A stretch of 64,000 nucleotides of DNA from Salsuginibacillus halophilus (GCF_003014715.1 NZ_PYAV01000005.1:186001-250000), one strand, 5' to 3'. Positions 19,557 to 28,165 are shown, numbered from the stretch's first letter. Translations and numbers: made by a program. Notes: generated by a model from the letters alone, not told the origin.

Positions 19557-20834
19557 ATGAATATTCTCGTTATTGGCGCCGGCGGCCGCGAGCATGCGGT
19601 GGCAGCAGCCTGCGCAAAACATCATCACCACGTGTTTGTCTCCCCGGGAAATCCAGGCATGACGGATGTGGCGGTCGTTTTAGGGATTGACACAAAGGAC
19701 CGGGAGGCACTGCTTGCCGCAGCAGAAGCCCGTTCGGTTGATTTAGTCATTATCGGTCCTGAAGATGAGTTAACTGCAGGATTAAGTGATCAGTTCAGTG
19801 CACGTGGCTTCAGTGTGTTTGCACCATCTGAGGCAGCGGCTCAAATTGAAGGTAGTAAATCGTATGCCAAAGAGCTCATGTTCCGCTACGACATTCCGAC
19901 TGGATATTATGACGTATTTGATAACTATGATGAAGCCGTTGCGTATGTAAAACAGCAAGGTGCGCCGATTGTCGTTAAAGCAGATGGAATAGCTGCCGGC
20001 AAAGGGGTGACAGTTGCAATGACTGAAGCCGAGGCAGAAAGTGCGTTAGCTGATGTGCTTTTAGAAGGGAAGTTTGGCGCCTCTGGTACGCAGGTTGTGC
20101 TTGAAGAGTATTTAGAAGGTGAGGAATTGTCGGTGATGGCGCTTGTGAACGGCCAAACCGTGGTTCCGCTTGCTGAAGCACAGGACCATAAACGTGCTTA
20201 TGATGGGGACGTTGGACCAAACACCGGCGGTATGGGCGCGTACTCTCCAGTACCGCAGTTTGATGAAGCGGACCTGGCTGCGGTGAAAAAGGATGTACTG
20301 CAGCCGGCAGCAGATGCGCTTGCTTCTGAAGGCCGTCCGTTTACTGGCGTGTTGTATGCAGGCTTAATGATGACCGCTGACGGGCCGAAAGTGATTGAAT
20401 TTAATGCTCGTTTTGGTGATCCGGAAACACAAGTTGTCCTCCCGCGGCTTGCATCAGATCTCGCGCAAGCGGTGATGGAGCTCCTAAACGGCGAAACACC
20501 AAAGCTCACTTGGCACGAGCGGGCGGTGCTTGGGGTGGTGCTTGCGTCAGTCGGTTATCCAGGGACGTATGATAAAGGAGTTGTGCTAACAGGAATCAAT
20601 TTTCCTGAAGACATTCATGCCTTCTGGGCTGGTGTAGCTGAAGAAGATGGTATGTTTTATACAGCCGGCGGACGGGTGCTTTTAGCGGCTGCTGAAGCAG
20701 AAAACCTACAGGCGGCGCAAACAAAAGTGTATGAAGCTTTAACGCCGCTTCAAACGCCGGGGCTTTTTTACCGAGAGGACATTGGTTATAAAGCTATCGC
20801 TGCCGCTTCAGCCAAACGAGAAGCAGAACAATAA
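19557..20834 (+). CDS. purD: Phosphoribosylamine-glycine ligase
   Basis: PurD is the ATP-grasp enzyme forming GAR from phosphoribosylamine and glycine. The 425-residue protein begins MNILVIGAGGREHAVAAACA. It contains IVVKADGIAAGKGVTVA (about 138), DHKRAYDGDVGPNTGGMGAY (about 209) and EFNARFGDPETQ, all GARS signatures. AAAGGAGG precedes the ATG. It is the last gene of the operon. Its 3' end overlaps a small convergent gene on the minus strand by 41 bases. Confidence 0.96.
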   Translation: MNILVIGAGGREHAVAAACAKHHHHVFVSPGNPGMTDVAVVLGIDTKDREALLAAAEARSVDLVIIGPEDELTAGLSDQFSARGFSVFAPSEAAAQIEGSKSYAKELMFRYDIPTGYYDVFDNYDEAVAYVKQQGAPIVVKADGIAAGKGVTVAMTEAEAESALADVLLEGKFGASGTQVVLEEYLEGEELSVMALVNGQTVVPLAEAQDHKRAYDGDVGPNTGGMGAYSPVPQFDEADLAAVKKDVLQPAADALASEGRPFTGVLYAGLMMTADGPKVIEFNARFGDPETQVVLPRLASDLAQAVMELLNGETPKLTWHERAVLGVVLASVGYPGTYDKGVVLTGINFPEDIHAFWAGVAEEDGMFYTAGGRVLLAAAEAENLQAAQTKVYEALTPLQTPGLFYREDIGYKAIAAASAKREAEQ

Positions 20835-20904
20835 CAACACCGATGATCATGGCGTAAACAAACCCTAAATCTGTGCCCCGTTCTAAAATCCATGCAGATG
20901 ACAT
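20794..20904 (-). CDS. Small single-pass membrane protein (36 residues)
   Basis: ATG at 20902-20904 is preceded on the minus strand by AAAGGAGGCGTTAAT, an excellent ribosome binding site. The 36-residue product begins MSSAWILERGTD. One transmembrane segment follows (FVYAMIIGVVIVLLLVWL), then a basic end (KRQR). Small membrane proteins of this type with an E-x-x-x-D motif before the helix are known in Bacillaceae, but I only note a resemblance. It overlaps the purD 3' end convergently. Confidence 0.7.
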   Translation of the reverse strand: MSSAWILERGTDLGFVYAMIIGVVIVLLLVWLKRQR

Positions 20905-20930
20905 ATTAACGCCTCCTTTATGTAGAATCA

Positions 20931-20957
20931 GCCGGCGGGATAATGCCGCCGGCTTTT
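20931..20957 (+). terminator. Terminator downstream of purD
   Basis: The stem GCCGGCGG and CCGCCGGC with a GATAAT loop is followed by TTTT. It lies about 100 bases past the purD stop, upstream of the small minus-strand gene's start. It should end the 13 kb pur transcript. Confidence 0.7.
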
Positions 20958-20958
20958 G

Positions 20959-21023
20959 GTTTCATAATGACGCTTTGTGCGCAATCAAACGAAGATAATC
21001 CATCGAACGAGCAAATGTTTGTC
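20959..21023 (-). repeat. Internal fragment of the terminator-flanked repeat
   Basis: TTTCATAATGACGCTTTG, then GCAATCAAACGAA matches the middle of the full copies (compare 671-707 and 59688-59720). GTTTGTCT near 21017-21024 matches the left-end sequence in inverse orientation. The fragment sits between two hairpins, at 20931-20957 and 21044-21069, at the convergent ends of purD and the DUF2892 gene. That is the same setting as the full copies. Confidence 0.55.
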
Positions 21024-21043
21024 TCAAAATAATTTTCAGGTTG

Positions 21044-21069
21044 CCACCGGACATGAATCCGGTGGTTTT
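21044..21069. terminator. Hairpin at the 3' end of the DUF2892 gene
   Basis: CCACCGGA, a CATGAA loop and TCCGGTGG, with TTTTA on the plus strand. It abuts the stop codon of the minus-strand gene and could also terminate leftover plus-strand transcription from purD. Confidence 0.55.
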
Positions 21070-21325
21070 AAATTTCTTCAAGTGATAGCGTTGTATCTTC
21101 AACTGGAGGAGAAGATGCTGAATTTTGTTTAGACTGCTTGAAAACAGCTGTCAATGGGCAGTATCTATGAAAACCACTGGCCATTTTAACGCCAGCCAAA
21201 AAAGCAATCAGCACGTGAATTAAGTTCCAACGATGGCGCACCAAGCCGGCAGAACTTAAAGCAAGCATAGCTACACCACAGCCGGTACGCATTAAAGCAT
21301 TCATGATTCCGATGTTAGGTTTCAT
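21068..21325 (-). CDS. DUF2892 (YgaP-like) small membrane protein
   Basis: An 85-residue protein opening MKPNIGIMNALMRTGCGVAM, with two hydrophobic segments (about 8-28 and 33-52) and HRYCPLTAVF near residue 58. These are the hallmarks of the DUF2892/YgaP transmembrane family, often found with rhodanese or sulfur-transfer domains. AAAGGAG lies upstream of the ATG. The C-terminal 25 residues (Ser/Glu-rich) are not conserved. No rhodanese gene is adjacent here; the sulfur operon is 33 kb away. Confidence 0.82.
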   Translation of the reverse strand: MKPNIGIMNALMRTGCGVAMLALSSAGLVRHRWNLIHVLIAFLAGVKMASGFHRYCPLTAVFKQSKQNSASSPPVEDTTLSLEEI

Positions 21326-21485
21326 AACAAGTCTCCTTTCTTGAGGGTTGGATAAATGTTAAGATGTTCTCAACGCTTTCGCATTGTAAAGACCTACAGT
21401 GCGAATTGTGATAAAATAACAATTGCCTTCATTGACGACACTTCAATGAAGAAGCTTGATCATGAAAATAAAGCAGGTGAGCCGA

Positions 21486-23228
21486 ATGGCAAGTCGTAAA
21501 GATCGATGGACAAAAAAAGAAGTACGCAGGCAGTTAGACGTTGTGCGCAGTGAGGTTGCACCAACCAAAGTTTTAAAAAACGCCGTATATTTAAATAGCG
21601 CCCGCAAAGTGTGGAGTGAAGCTCATATTTGGATCAGCGGGGACCGGATCGCTTATGTCGGCAGTGAACTTCCTAAGAACATGGATGAAACTGAAGTAAT
21701 CGACTGCAGCGGTAAAGTCGTCGTTCCCGGCTATATGGAGCATCACGTCCACCCGTTTCAGTTATATAATCCCCTGTCGTTTGCGGAATATGCATCTGCA
21801 CGTGGCACGACAACATTATTGAGTGATAATTTATTCTATTTTTTAAATTTAGAAAAAAAGAAAGCGCTTACGTTAATTGAAGAACTTGACCGCTTTCCAG
21901 CATCGATGTATTGGTGGGCGCGGCTCGATCCACAGACAGAGTTAAAGCATGAAAATTATTTATTTGCGCCATCGCAGATGAAGGCGTGGCTTGAGCACCC
22001 GCTCGTTTTACAAGCCGGGGAAATGACGGCTTGGCCGAAAATGCTGACAGGTGATGATACACTGCTGCACTGGATGCTCGAAGCGCGACGGGAGTATAAA
22101 CCAATTGAAGGGCACTTGCCTGGTGCATCAGAAAAAACATTGGCGCAGATGGTGTTAACAGGCGTCACAGCTGATCATGAAGCTATGACAGGTGAGGAAG
22201 TGATCCGCAGGCTCGATGCCGGTTTAGTCACTTCGCTGCGTCATTCTTCCATCCGACCGGACTTACGCCGGCTGCTTCGTGAAATTCAAGAAGCTGAGAT
22301 TAACGATTACAGTCGTCTTCTTTTAAATACGGATGGATCGACACCGGCGTTTTATGAAGACGGGGTCATGGATGCGCTAATCAAGATCGCGTTAGAAGAA
22401 GGTGTACCGCCGATTGCAGCGTATGAAATGGCAAGCTACAACCCGGCGCGCTATTACGGCATTGATGATACCCATGGTTTAATTGCACCTGGACGGATCG
22501 CTCATTTGAACATCCTTTCTTCTGTAGAAGAACCACAACCGGAAGCGGTTCTCGCAAAAGGGGCGTGGGTGCATGGTCCGGCAGCAAATAACTCGTTTCC
22601 GGCTGCTTTTCCTTGGGAGGATTTTGGGGTGCAGCCTTCCCGTTTTGACTGGGATGTGCAAGATGAGGACTTTCACTTTTCGATGCCGCTCGGGATTGAA
22701 CTTGTGAACTCCGTCATTTTAAAGCCATATCAAGTAGCAACAGATGTAACACAGGATCGGATGCCTGCTGGTAGAAATGAAAGCTTTTTTGTCATGATTG
22801 ATAAGCATGGCCATTGGCGGATTAATACGTTAATTAAAGGCTTCGATACCGATATTGAAGGGTTTGCGACAACCTTTTCAAACACAGGAGATGTTGTGTT
22901 AATCGGAAAGTGTAAAGAAGAAATGAAACGAGCTTTTCAGCGGCTCAAAGAACTTGGCGGAGGTATGGTGCTCGCTGAACAAAGCGATGTGGTGTATGAG
23001 CTGCCGCTTCCGTTGTTTGGCATTATGGCTGATCAGTTTATGGAAGACGTGATTGCAAAACACAAAGCTTTAAACGAACTGCTGAAAGAACGTGGATATC
23101 CGCACGACGATCCGGTGTACAGCTTGTTGTTCTTTGCTTCTACACATCTTCCTTACATTCGGGTGACGCAGGAAGGAATTTATGATGTGCATAAAAAAAC
23201 AGTACTCTTTCCTTCAATAATGCGTTAA
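21486..23228 (+). CDS. yerA: Adenine deaminase-like amidohydrolase YerA
   Basis: A 580-residue amidohydrolase-fold protein. The ATG at 21486 follows AGGTGA; an upstream TTG start lacks a site. The metal-binding HxH appears as YMEHHVHPF (about 98). The PGASEKTLAQMVLTGVTADHEAM and RHSSIRPDLRRLL stretches match the YerA branch of the adenine-deaminase family. A C-terminal adenine-deaminase-type domain follows (IDKHGHWRINTLIKGF). Activity of the YerA branch is not settled; a true adenine deaminase-like gene, adeC, lies 2.2 kb downstream on the other strand. yerA-yerB-yerC order is as in B. subtilis. Confidence 0.87.
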   Translation: MASRKDRWTKKEVRRQLDVVRSEVAPTKVLKNAVYLNSARKVWSEAHIWISGDRIAYVGSELPKNMDETEVIDCSGKVVVPGYMEHHVHPFQLYNPLSFAEYASARGTTTLLSDNLFYFLNLEKKKALTLIEELDRFPASMYWWARLDPQTELKHENYLFAPSQMKAWLEHPLVLQAGEMTAWPKMLTGDDTLLHWMLEARREYKPIEGHLPGASEKTLAQMVLTGVTADHEAMTGEEVIRRLDAGLVTSLRHSSIRPDLRRLLREIQEAEINDYSRLLLNTDGSTPAFYEDGVMDALIKIALEEGVPPIAAYEMASYNPARYYGIDDTHGLIAPGRIAHLNILSSVEEPQPEAVLAKGAWVHGPAANNSFPAAFPWEDFGVQPSRFDWDVQDEDFHFSMPLGIELVNSVILKPYQVATDVTQDRMPAGRNESFFVMIDKHGHWRINTLIKGFDTDIEGFATTFSNTGDVVLIGKCKEEMKRAFQRLKELGGGMVLAEQSDVVYELPLPLFGIMADQFMEDVIAKHKALNELLKERGYPHDDPVYSLLFFASTHLPYIRVTQEGIYDVHKKTVLFPSIMR

Positions 23229-23268
23229 AATAGTAACGTGAGAAAGTAAAGTAAAGGTGGCACGAAGG

Positions 23269-24345
23269 ATGAAGCGATTTTTTATAATACCTGCTGCTTT
23301 CGCGCTTTTGCTGACGGCATGTAGTGAAGATGAGGATCAAACTGAAGCGGAAGAGGCAGCTTCTGGTGCGTCAAACTTGGAAGTTCGCGATGACCCTTCT
23401 GAAATCACAGAAGACACAGTTGAAGATGATTCATCTGAGTATGAGTATCCACTCACAGGCTTACCGGCAGATAACGAAGAGGCTGCAGCTGAACGTCCAG
23501 TGGCTGTTACGATTAACAATCATCCAGATGCCCGCCCGCAGAGTGGTTTAAATCAAGCGGATGTCGTATATGAAATGCTCGCTGAAGGAGAAGTAACGAG
23601 GATGGTCGCTTTGTATCAAAGCGAATGGCCGGAAGTTTTTGGACCGGTTCGCAGTGCCCGCGATTATCATATTGATGTAGCCCGCGGCTTTGACAGCGTC
23701 TTTGTAACTCATGGCGGGAGTCCAAGTGCTTTAAGCCGGCTTGGAGCAGGCGAGATCCCTTCTTTAAACGGCCTTCATTATGAAGGAACGTTATTTGAGC
23801 GTGAAGCCCACCGTCAGGCGCCGCATAACTCCTACATCTCTGCTGACCATTTAGAAGAAGGAATTAGAGAAGAAGGTATTGAGCAGGAGCGTGCCATTAA
23901 CTCGCTATCGTTTTCTGAAGATGAGCCGGATGTAAGCAGTTCAGAGGCTTTTGAAGCAGAGATCACATACCCACAAGGGCAATACAATGTGACTTATACG
24001 TTTGATGAAACAGAAGAGGCGTATATGCGTTCAAGTGATGGGGATGAAACGGTGGATGAACGGACATCTGAACGAATCGGTGCAGAGAATATTTTTATTA
24101 TGAGTGCGTCTCATAACGTTATTGATGATGAAGGACGCAGAGACATCTCTTTACAAGAAGGCGGTCGCGGTTATTTACTGCGCGGTGGTGAAATGTACGA
24201 TGTGGACTGGATCAATCAAGACGGTCGGCTGGTCCCAGCTGTTGAAGGTGAAGAAGTGCCGCTTGCGCCAGGTCAAACATGGGTTAACGTTTTAAATGCG
24301 CCGCTTGGAGAAGTTGTGGAAATTACAGACGAAGAATCACTATAA
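23269..24345 (+). CDS. yerB: DUF3048 lipoprotein YerB
   Basis: A 358-residue lipoprotein. The start chosen (ATG 23269) has AAAGGTGG eight bases upstream and yields MKRFFIIPAAFALLLTAC with a lipobox Cys at 18. An acidic linker rich in Glu, Asp and Ser covers about 19-60. The DUF3048 domain starts around PLTGLPADNEEA and contains RPVAVTINNHPDARPQSGLN, GPVRSARDYHID and HRQAPHNSYIS. Its biological role is unknown. It follows yerA by 40 bases and precedes yerC by 32, so the three are probably one operon. Confidence 0.9.
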   Translation: MKRFFIIPAAFALLLTACSEDEDQTEAEEAASGASNLEVRDDPSEITEDTVEDDSSEYEYPLTGLPADNEEAAAERPVAVTINNHPDARPQSGLNQADVVYEMLAEGEVTRMVALYQSEWPEVFGPVRSARDYHIDVARGFDSVFVTHGGSPSALSRLGAGEIPSLNGLHYEGTLFEREAHRQAPHNSYISADHLEEGIREEGIEQERAINSLSFSEDEPDVSSSEAFEAEITYPQGQYNVTYTFDETEEAYMRSSDGDETVDERTSERIGAENIFIMSASHNVIDDEGRRDISLQEGGRGYLLRGGEMYDVDWINQDGRLVPAVEGEEVPLAPGQTWVNVLNAPLGEVVEITDEESL

Positions 24346-24377
24346 TATTGGATTTATAAAGAGAAGAGGTGAGCGCC

Positions 24378-24689
24378 GTGCAAATTGATAAGCTTCGCGG
24401 ACCAGAGCTTGATCAGCTGTTTCATGCGGTTTTATCGCTTGAAGATATTGAAGAATGTTATCGTTTTTTTGAAGACTTGTGCACAATCAATGAAATTCAG
24501 TCCCTCGCCCAGCGGTTGGAAGTAGCTCGTATGTTGAAAGAAGGCAGTACGTATCATAAGATTGAAACGGAAACTGGAGCCAGTACGGCTACAATTTCAC
24601 GTGTAAAGCGCTCGTTAAATTACGGCAATGAAAGTTATGATATGGCTTTATCCCGTGCAGCCGAACGTCGAAAAAGTGAAGGTTCATAA
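24378..24689 (+). CDS. yerC: TrpR-like protein YerC
   Basis: A 103-residue DNA-binding protein of the YerC/YecD TrpR-repressor-like family. GTG 24378 gives the conserved start VQIDKLRGPELDQLFHAV; an alternative GTG nine bases earlier is less likely. The helix-turn-helix region is KIETETGASTATISRVKR (about 66-83). The target is not known. A bidirectional terminator follows at once. Confidence 0.9.
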   Translation: MQIDKLRGPELDQLFHAVLSLEDIEECYRFFEDLCTINEIQSLAQRLEVARMLKEGSTYHKIETETGASTATISRVKRSLNYGNESYDMALSRAAERRKSEGS

Positions 24690-24694
24690 TATAT

Positions 24695-24737
24695 AAAACG
24701 CCTGTGAAGTGATATCCAACTTCACAGGCGTTTTTTT
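24695..24737. terminator. Bidirectional terminator between yerC and a convergent gene
   Basis: AAAACGCCTGTGAAGT and ACTTCACAGGCGTTTT pair around a short loop, with seven T on the plus strand and A-rich sequence on the other side. It separates yerC from the minus-strand gene whose stop codon begins at its edge. Confidence 0.88.
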
Positions 24738-25228
24738 CATAAACATAAGACAATGACTTCAAACGGTGTGGTTTGGGCGGGAATGCTTTTTGTAGATGGG
24801 CCGTAAATAACAACTAGATCCCGATTCGCAGGCGATTTTGTAAATGCCAGCCCGTTCGTTAATGAGCGTTTTGTGCAGGGTGCAAGATGTAATTTTAAGC
24901 TTTTGTCTTGGCTGACGAGATGTGAATCAAAAGCGTCAACTTTCACGTTTCGAACAGGGCTTTCTCTCACGATAACTAAAGCGCGGTACTGCGGTGGGTA
25001 AATTAACGGTACAGGTGCATTCGCATCGTAATAACCTGTAATCCAATCACCGACAGAGATCCTGTCACGTTCGACAATGTAAGTGGACGGGGAAACAACA
25101 AAATTTACAATTGAATTCGCACCGTCTTGAACGGATAGAAGTTGATAACAACCTGTCTGATCATCAGGGGTGATCAAAAAATCATGAATTCCTGTAACAA
25201 CCCCGCTGAATGAATGAAAATTGATCAT
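24737..25228 (-). CDS. Uncharacterised 163-residue protein
   Basis: It starts MINFHSFSGVVTGIHDFLI with AGGGTTTATAA upstream. The most distinctive block is GDWITGYYDANAPVPLIYPP (residues about 80-99), followed by QYRALVI. There is no signal peptide, no transmembrane segment and only scattered Cys (QTGCYQL, LAPCTK). The early β-strand-like alternation suggests an OB- or β-barrel-type fold, but I do not recognise the family. In B. subtilis this position holds yerD, so the gene is a local substitution. It lies 150 bases beyond the adeC start-distal end on the same strand. Confidence 0.7.
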   Translation of the reverse strand: MINFHSFSGVVTGIHDFLITPDDQTGCYQLLSVQDGANSIVNFVVSPSTYIVERDRISVGDWITGYYDANAPVPLIYPPQYRALVIVRESPVRNVKVDAFDSHLVSQDKSLKLHLAPCTKRSLTNGLAFTKSPANRDLVVIYGPSTKSIPAQTTPFEVIVLCL

Positions 25229-25344
25229 TTATAAACCCTCCCCAGCTTAAGGAATCAAGCGTACTTTAAGCCTTCATCTCTTTTAAGCTTACGTGGGAGA
25301 AATAAAAAAGTGACAGCTGATGCGGGGTAAATAAACTTTCCTCA

Positions 25345-25403
25345 GACTGATGACATAGTAAAAAACTTGAAGTTCATGTACAGCTTACTGCTCCGAGTTC
25401 CGG
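25345..25403 (+). repeat. Right-end fragment of the terminator-flanked repeat, overlapping the adeC stop
   Basis: GACTGATGACATAGTA, then AAAAACTTGAAGTTCATGTA, then CAGCTTACTGCTCCGAGTTCC match, base for base at most positions, the right-hand ends of copies 2 and 3 (36975-37023 and 51178-51230). The terminus GACTGTCGACAAAGTAGAAAA of copy 3 corresponds to its start. The fragment runs through the adeC stop codon (25385-25387), so the last codons of adeC appear to be supplied by the repeat. Confidence 0.65.
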
Positions 25404-27142
25404 TAAGGATCTACAGAAACAAGTTGCTGTGCGGTAACGTCGTATAGTCCTTGCACCGTCAATTTTAATTCAGGAATCACAGGCAGCGACAAAAATGATA
25501 GTGCAATGATTGGGTCAAAATTGCCGGTAAAACCTATATCTGCGAGCGGCTGCTGCATCGCTTCGAGCTTATGCGCAACTTCTTCACTAGAGCGATCGGA
25601 GAGCAAACCGCTGATCGGCAGCGGCAGTGTAAAAAGAACAGTGCCATCTTGTGTAATAGCGATACCGCCTTGCAGTTCGTTAAGTGTTTCAACAGCTAAA
25701 GCAATATCGGTATCATTTGAGCCGCAGGCGATGACGTTATGCGCATCGTGTGCGATTGTAGAGGCGACAGCGCCGTCAATCGTGCCCAACCCTTTCACAA
25801 TACCAGCAGCGGTTTTATTGTCCGAACGGTGACGGGCGGTGCTGATTAATTTGTTAAAGCCATTACCTGGGGTGAAAAGCTCGTTCTCTACGGGTACGGA
25901 CTCAATCGAATGACTTGTCATAATTGATCCAGGGCTAACGCCCATCACCCTTGCCTTTGCTTCGTTGTTCCGAATGGGAATGTCAAGATGATCTTGATTT
26001 AAGTTGCAGCTGTGTACACTCCCCGCAAGAGATTTAGGCGGTGCTGGCGGCTGGAAAGCAGGGCCGGTATACGTGTGATCAGCTGCGACCTCTTTTCCTT
26101 TCACCCATGTTTTTGCCGGGCTGAAGCTCTCAAGGTCAGTCAGCCAAACAAAGTCTGCATCTCTTCCTGGTGCAATCGCTCCTTTATGGTGCATTTGAAA
26201 GCATTCAGCTGCGTGCAGGCTTGCCATAGCAAGCGCCGTGATGGGAGCGACACCTTCTGCCACCGCAATTCGAATATTTTCACCAATACTCCCTTTTTGT
26301 AAAATTTCATCCATATGTTTGTCATCTGTCACAAATAAACAACGGTGGGCATTCCCTTCATGCACAAGTGGCAAAAGCGCTCGGACGTCTTTAGCGCCGG
26401 AGCCTTCACGCAGCATTAAATACATCCCGCGAAGCAAGCGTGCCCGTCCTTCTTCATAGGTGACAGCTTCATGATCGCTCCGGATACCCGCGGCTGCATA
26501 AACGTTTAAATGCTCATCTGAAAGGCCGGCAGCATGCCCGTCAATCGGACGGTTTCTCCTGCTTGCGTCATCAAGTTTTTTCATCATATCCGGGTTTGTC
26601 TGCGCGACAGCCGGGTAATCCATCACTTCAGCAAGGCCGAGCACTTCGTCTGTATCATAATACGGCATGAGGTCGACAGCATCGAGGCGGCTGCCGTTAT
26701 CTTCAAGCGGTGCAGCCGGGACGCTTGATGGAAGCATAAACTTAATATCAAGCGGAACTTTGCGGCTTTCGTTGATCATAAAATCAATACCTTCGGTGCC
26801 GCTCACATTGGCGATTTCGTGTGGGTCGGTAATGACTGTAGTAACCCCTTGTGGCAGTACAGCTTTCGCAAATTCAGCCGGTGTCACCATTGAGGATTCA
26901 ATATGTACGTGGCCGTCAATCCACCCCGGGGCTAAGAGGTAGCCTTTGGCATCGACTTCGTGACGACCGCTAAAAGTTCCGATGCCGGCTATATTGCCAT
27001 CCTGAATGGCAATATCCCCGCGTTCCCACGTTCGGTTAAAGACATCGGCAAAGACAGCGTTTTTAATAACACAGTCTGCTGGGATTTCTCCGCTCGCTGC
27101 TTTGATCTGCCGCTCCAGGTGTGAATCATGTGCGTGCGTCAT
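25385..27142 (-). CDS. adeC: Adenine deaminase
   Basis: AdeC deaminates adenine to hypoxanthine for purine salvage. The chosen ATG (27142) follows GGGGGT by eight bases and gives a 585-residue protein, normal for the family; a longer frame upstream adds an implausible leader. Amidohydrolase motifs are visible: GWIDGHVHIESSM (about 72), VTTVITDPHEIANVSG (about 99), DGHAAGLSDEHLNVY (about 177) and AVTYEEGRARLLRGM. The C-terminal part has GLGTIDGAVASTIAHDAHN, typical of Ade. The extreme C-terminus (NSEQ) overlaps a fragment of the dispersed repeat. Confidence 0.9.
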   Translation of the reverse strand: MTHAHDSHLERQIKAASGEIPADCVIKNAVFADVFNRTWERGDIAIQDGNIAGIGTFSGRHEVDAKGYLLAPGWIDGHVHIESSMVTPAEFAKAVLPQGVTTVITDPHEIANVSGTEGIDFMINESRKVPLDIKFMLPSSVPAAPLEDNGSRLDAVDLMPYYDTDEVLGLAEVMDYPAVAQTNPDMMKKLDDASRRNRPIDGHAAGLSDEHLNVYAAAGIRSDHEAVTYEEGRARLLRGMYLMLREGSGAKDVRALLPLVHEGNAHRCLFVTDDKHMDEILQKGSIGENIRIAVAEGVAPITALAMASLHAAECFQMHHKGAIAPGRDADFVWLTDLESFSPAKTWVKGKEVAADHTYTGPAFQPPAPPKSLAGSVHSCNLNQDHLDIPIRNNEAKARVMGVSPGSIMTSHSIESVPVENELFTPGNGFNKLISTARHRSDNKTAAGIVKGLGTIDGAVASTIAHDAHNVIACGSNDTDIALAVETLNELQGGIAITQDGTVLFTLPLPISGLLSDRSSEEVAHKLEAMQQPLADIGFTGNFDPIIALSFLSLPVIPELKLTVQGLYDVTAQQLVSVDPYRNSEQ

Positions 27143-27364
27143 GCCGTTTACCCCCGATCTTATAATTTCGTATATCTTAGCACGTTTTTGCAGGTTTATG
27201 AAAATATACGCTGTTAAATTCAAAACAGGGCTAACATCGATGAATGGGGGTTTATCTGCTATAATTAATGGTTGAAGTTTGCAGATGAACCGTAGAAAAC
27301 GAAACAGACGAAGCACCGGTCTTCACGGGACACAGTGGTGGTTTGTCTTATGGAGGAAAAGACG

Positions 27365-28057
27365 ATGATTGATATGTCAACGTGGCGGCATGTGTTTAAA
27401 TTAGATCCTGCAAAAACATTAAATGAAGCTGAACTTGAAGCCGTATGCGAATCAGGTACAGACGCCGTCATAATCGGCGGTAGTGACAATGTCACCCTCG
27501 ATGATACACTCCGTCTCCTTGCATCGGTGCGCCGTTATGCAGTGCCGTGTGTGTGTGAAGTATCAAATCCAGAAGCAGTCACACCGGGGTTTGATGCGTA
27601 CTTTATCCCCTCGGTACTTAACGCAAAAGACCCGATGTGGATCACAGGGATGCATCAGCAGGCATTAAAGGCTTTTGGTCCGCTCATGGATCATGAAGAA
27701 GTGGTCGGTGAAGGATACTGTATTTTAAATCCAGAAGCAAAAGCTGCTATGCTGACCGGGGCAAAAACCGATCAAACTGCTGAAGATGTTGAGGCATATG
27801 CCCGGTTAGCTGAAAAAGTGTTCCGGCTTCCGCTGTTTTATGTGGAATACAGCGGCATGTACGGTGAAACTGAAGTTGTTCAAGCAGCGAAACGCGGTCT
27901 TGAAAAAACCCAGCTTTTTTACGGCGGCGGCATAACAAATGAAGCAGAAGCAAAAGAAATGAGCGGTATTGCAGATACGATTGTTGTCGGTAATGCGCTT
28001 TATGACAATTTCCGTGAAGCCATTGCTACAGTTAACGCGGTTAAAGCACAAAGTTAA
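27365..28057 (+). CDS. pcrB: Heptaprenylglyceryl phosphate synthase
   Basis: PcrB transfers a heptaprenyl group to glycerol-1-phosphate in Bacillaceae. The 230-residue TIM-barrel protein begins MIDMSTWRHVFKLDPAKTL and has CESGTDAVIIGGSD, FDAYFIPSVLN, EGYCILNPEAKAA, YVEYSGMYG and FYGGGITNEAEA in order. The ATG follows TGGAGGAAAAGACG; the upstream extension is ignored. pcrA lies about 110 bases downstream, as in B. subtilis. Confidence 0.94.
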   Translation: MIDMSTWRHVFKLDPAKTLNEAELEAVCESGTDAVIIGGSDNVTLDDTLRLLASVRRYAVPCVCEVSNPEAVTPGFDAYFIPSVLNAKDPMWITGMHQQALKAFGPLMDHEEVVGEGYCILNPEAKAAMLTGAKTDQTAEDVEAYARLAEKVFRLPLFYVEYSGMYGETEVVQAAKRGLEKTQLFYGGGITNEAEAKEMSGIADTIVVGNALYDNFREAIATVNAVKAQS

Positions 28058-28165
28058 TTTAGCAGTATTTACGTTGAAGTTACATCGGCTTGTTTACAGT
28101 AGATTTAAGAAAAATTCTACGCTTCAGCCCAGTGATGAAGCGTAAAACATAGAGGTGGTTGCGTC

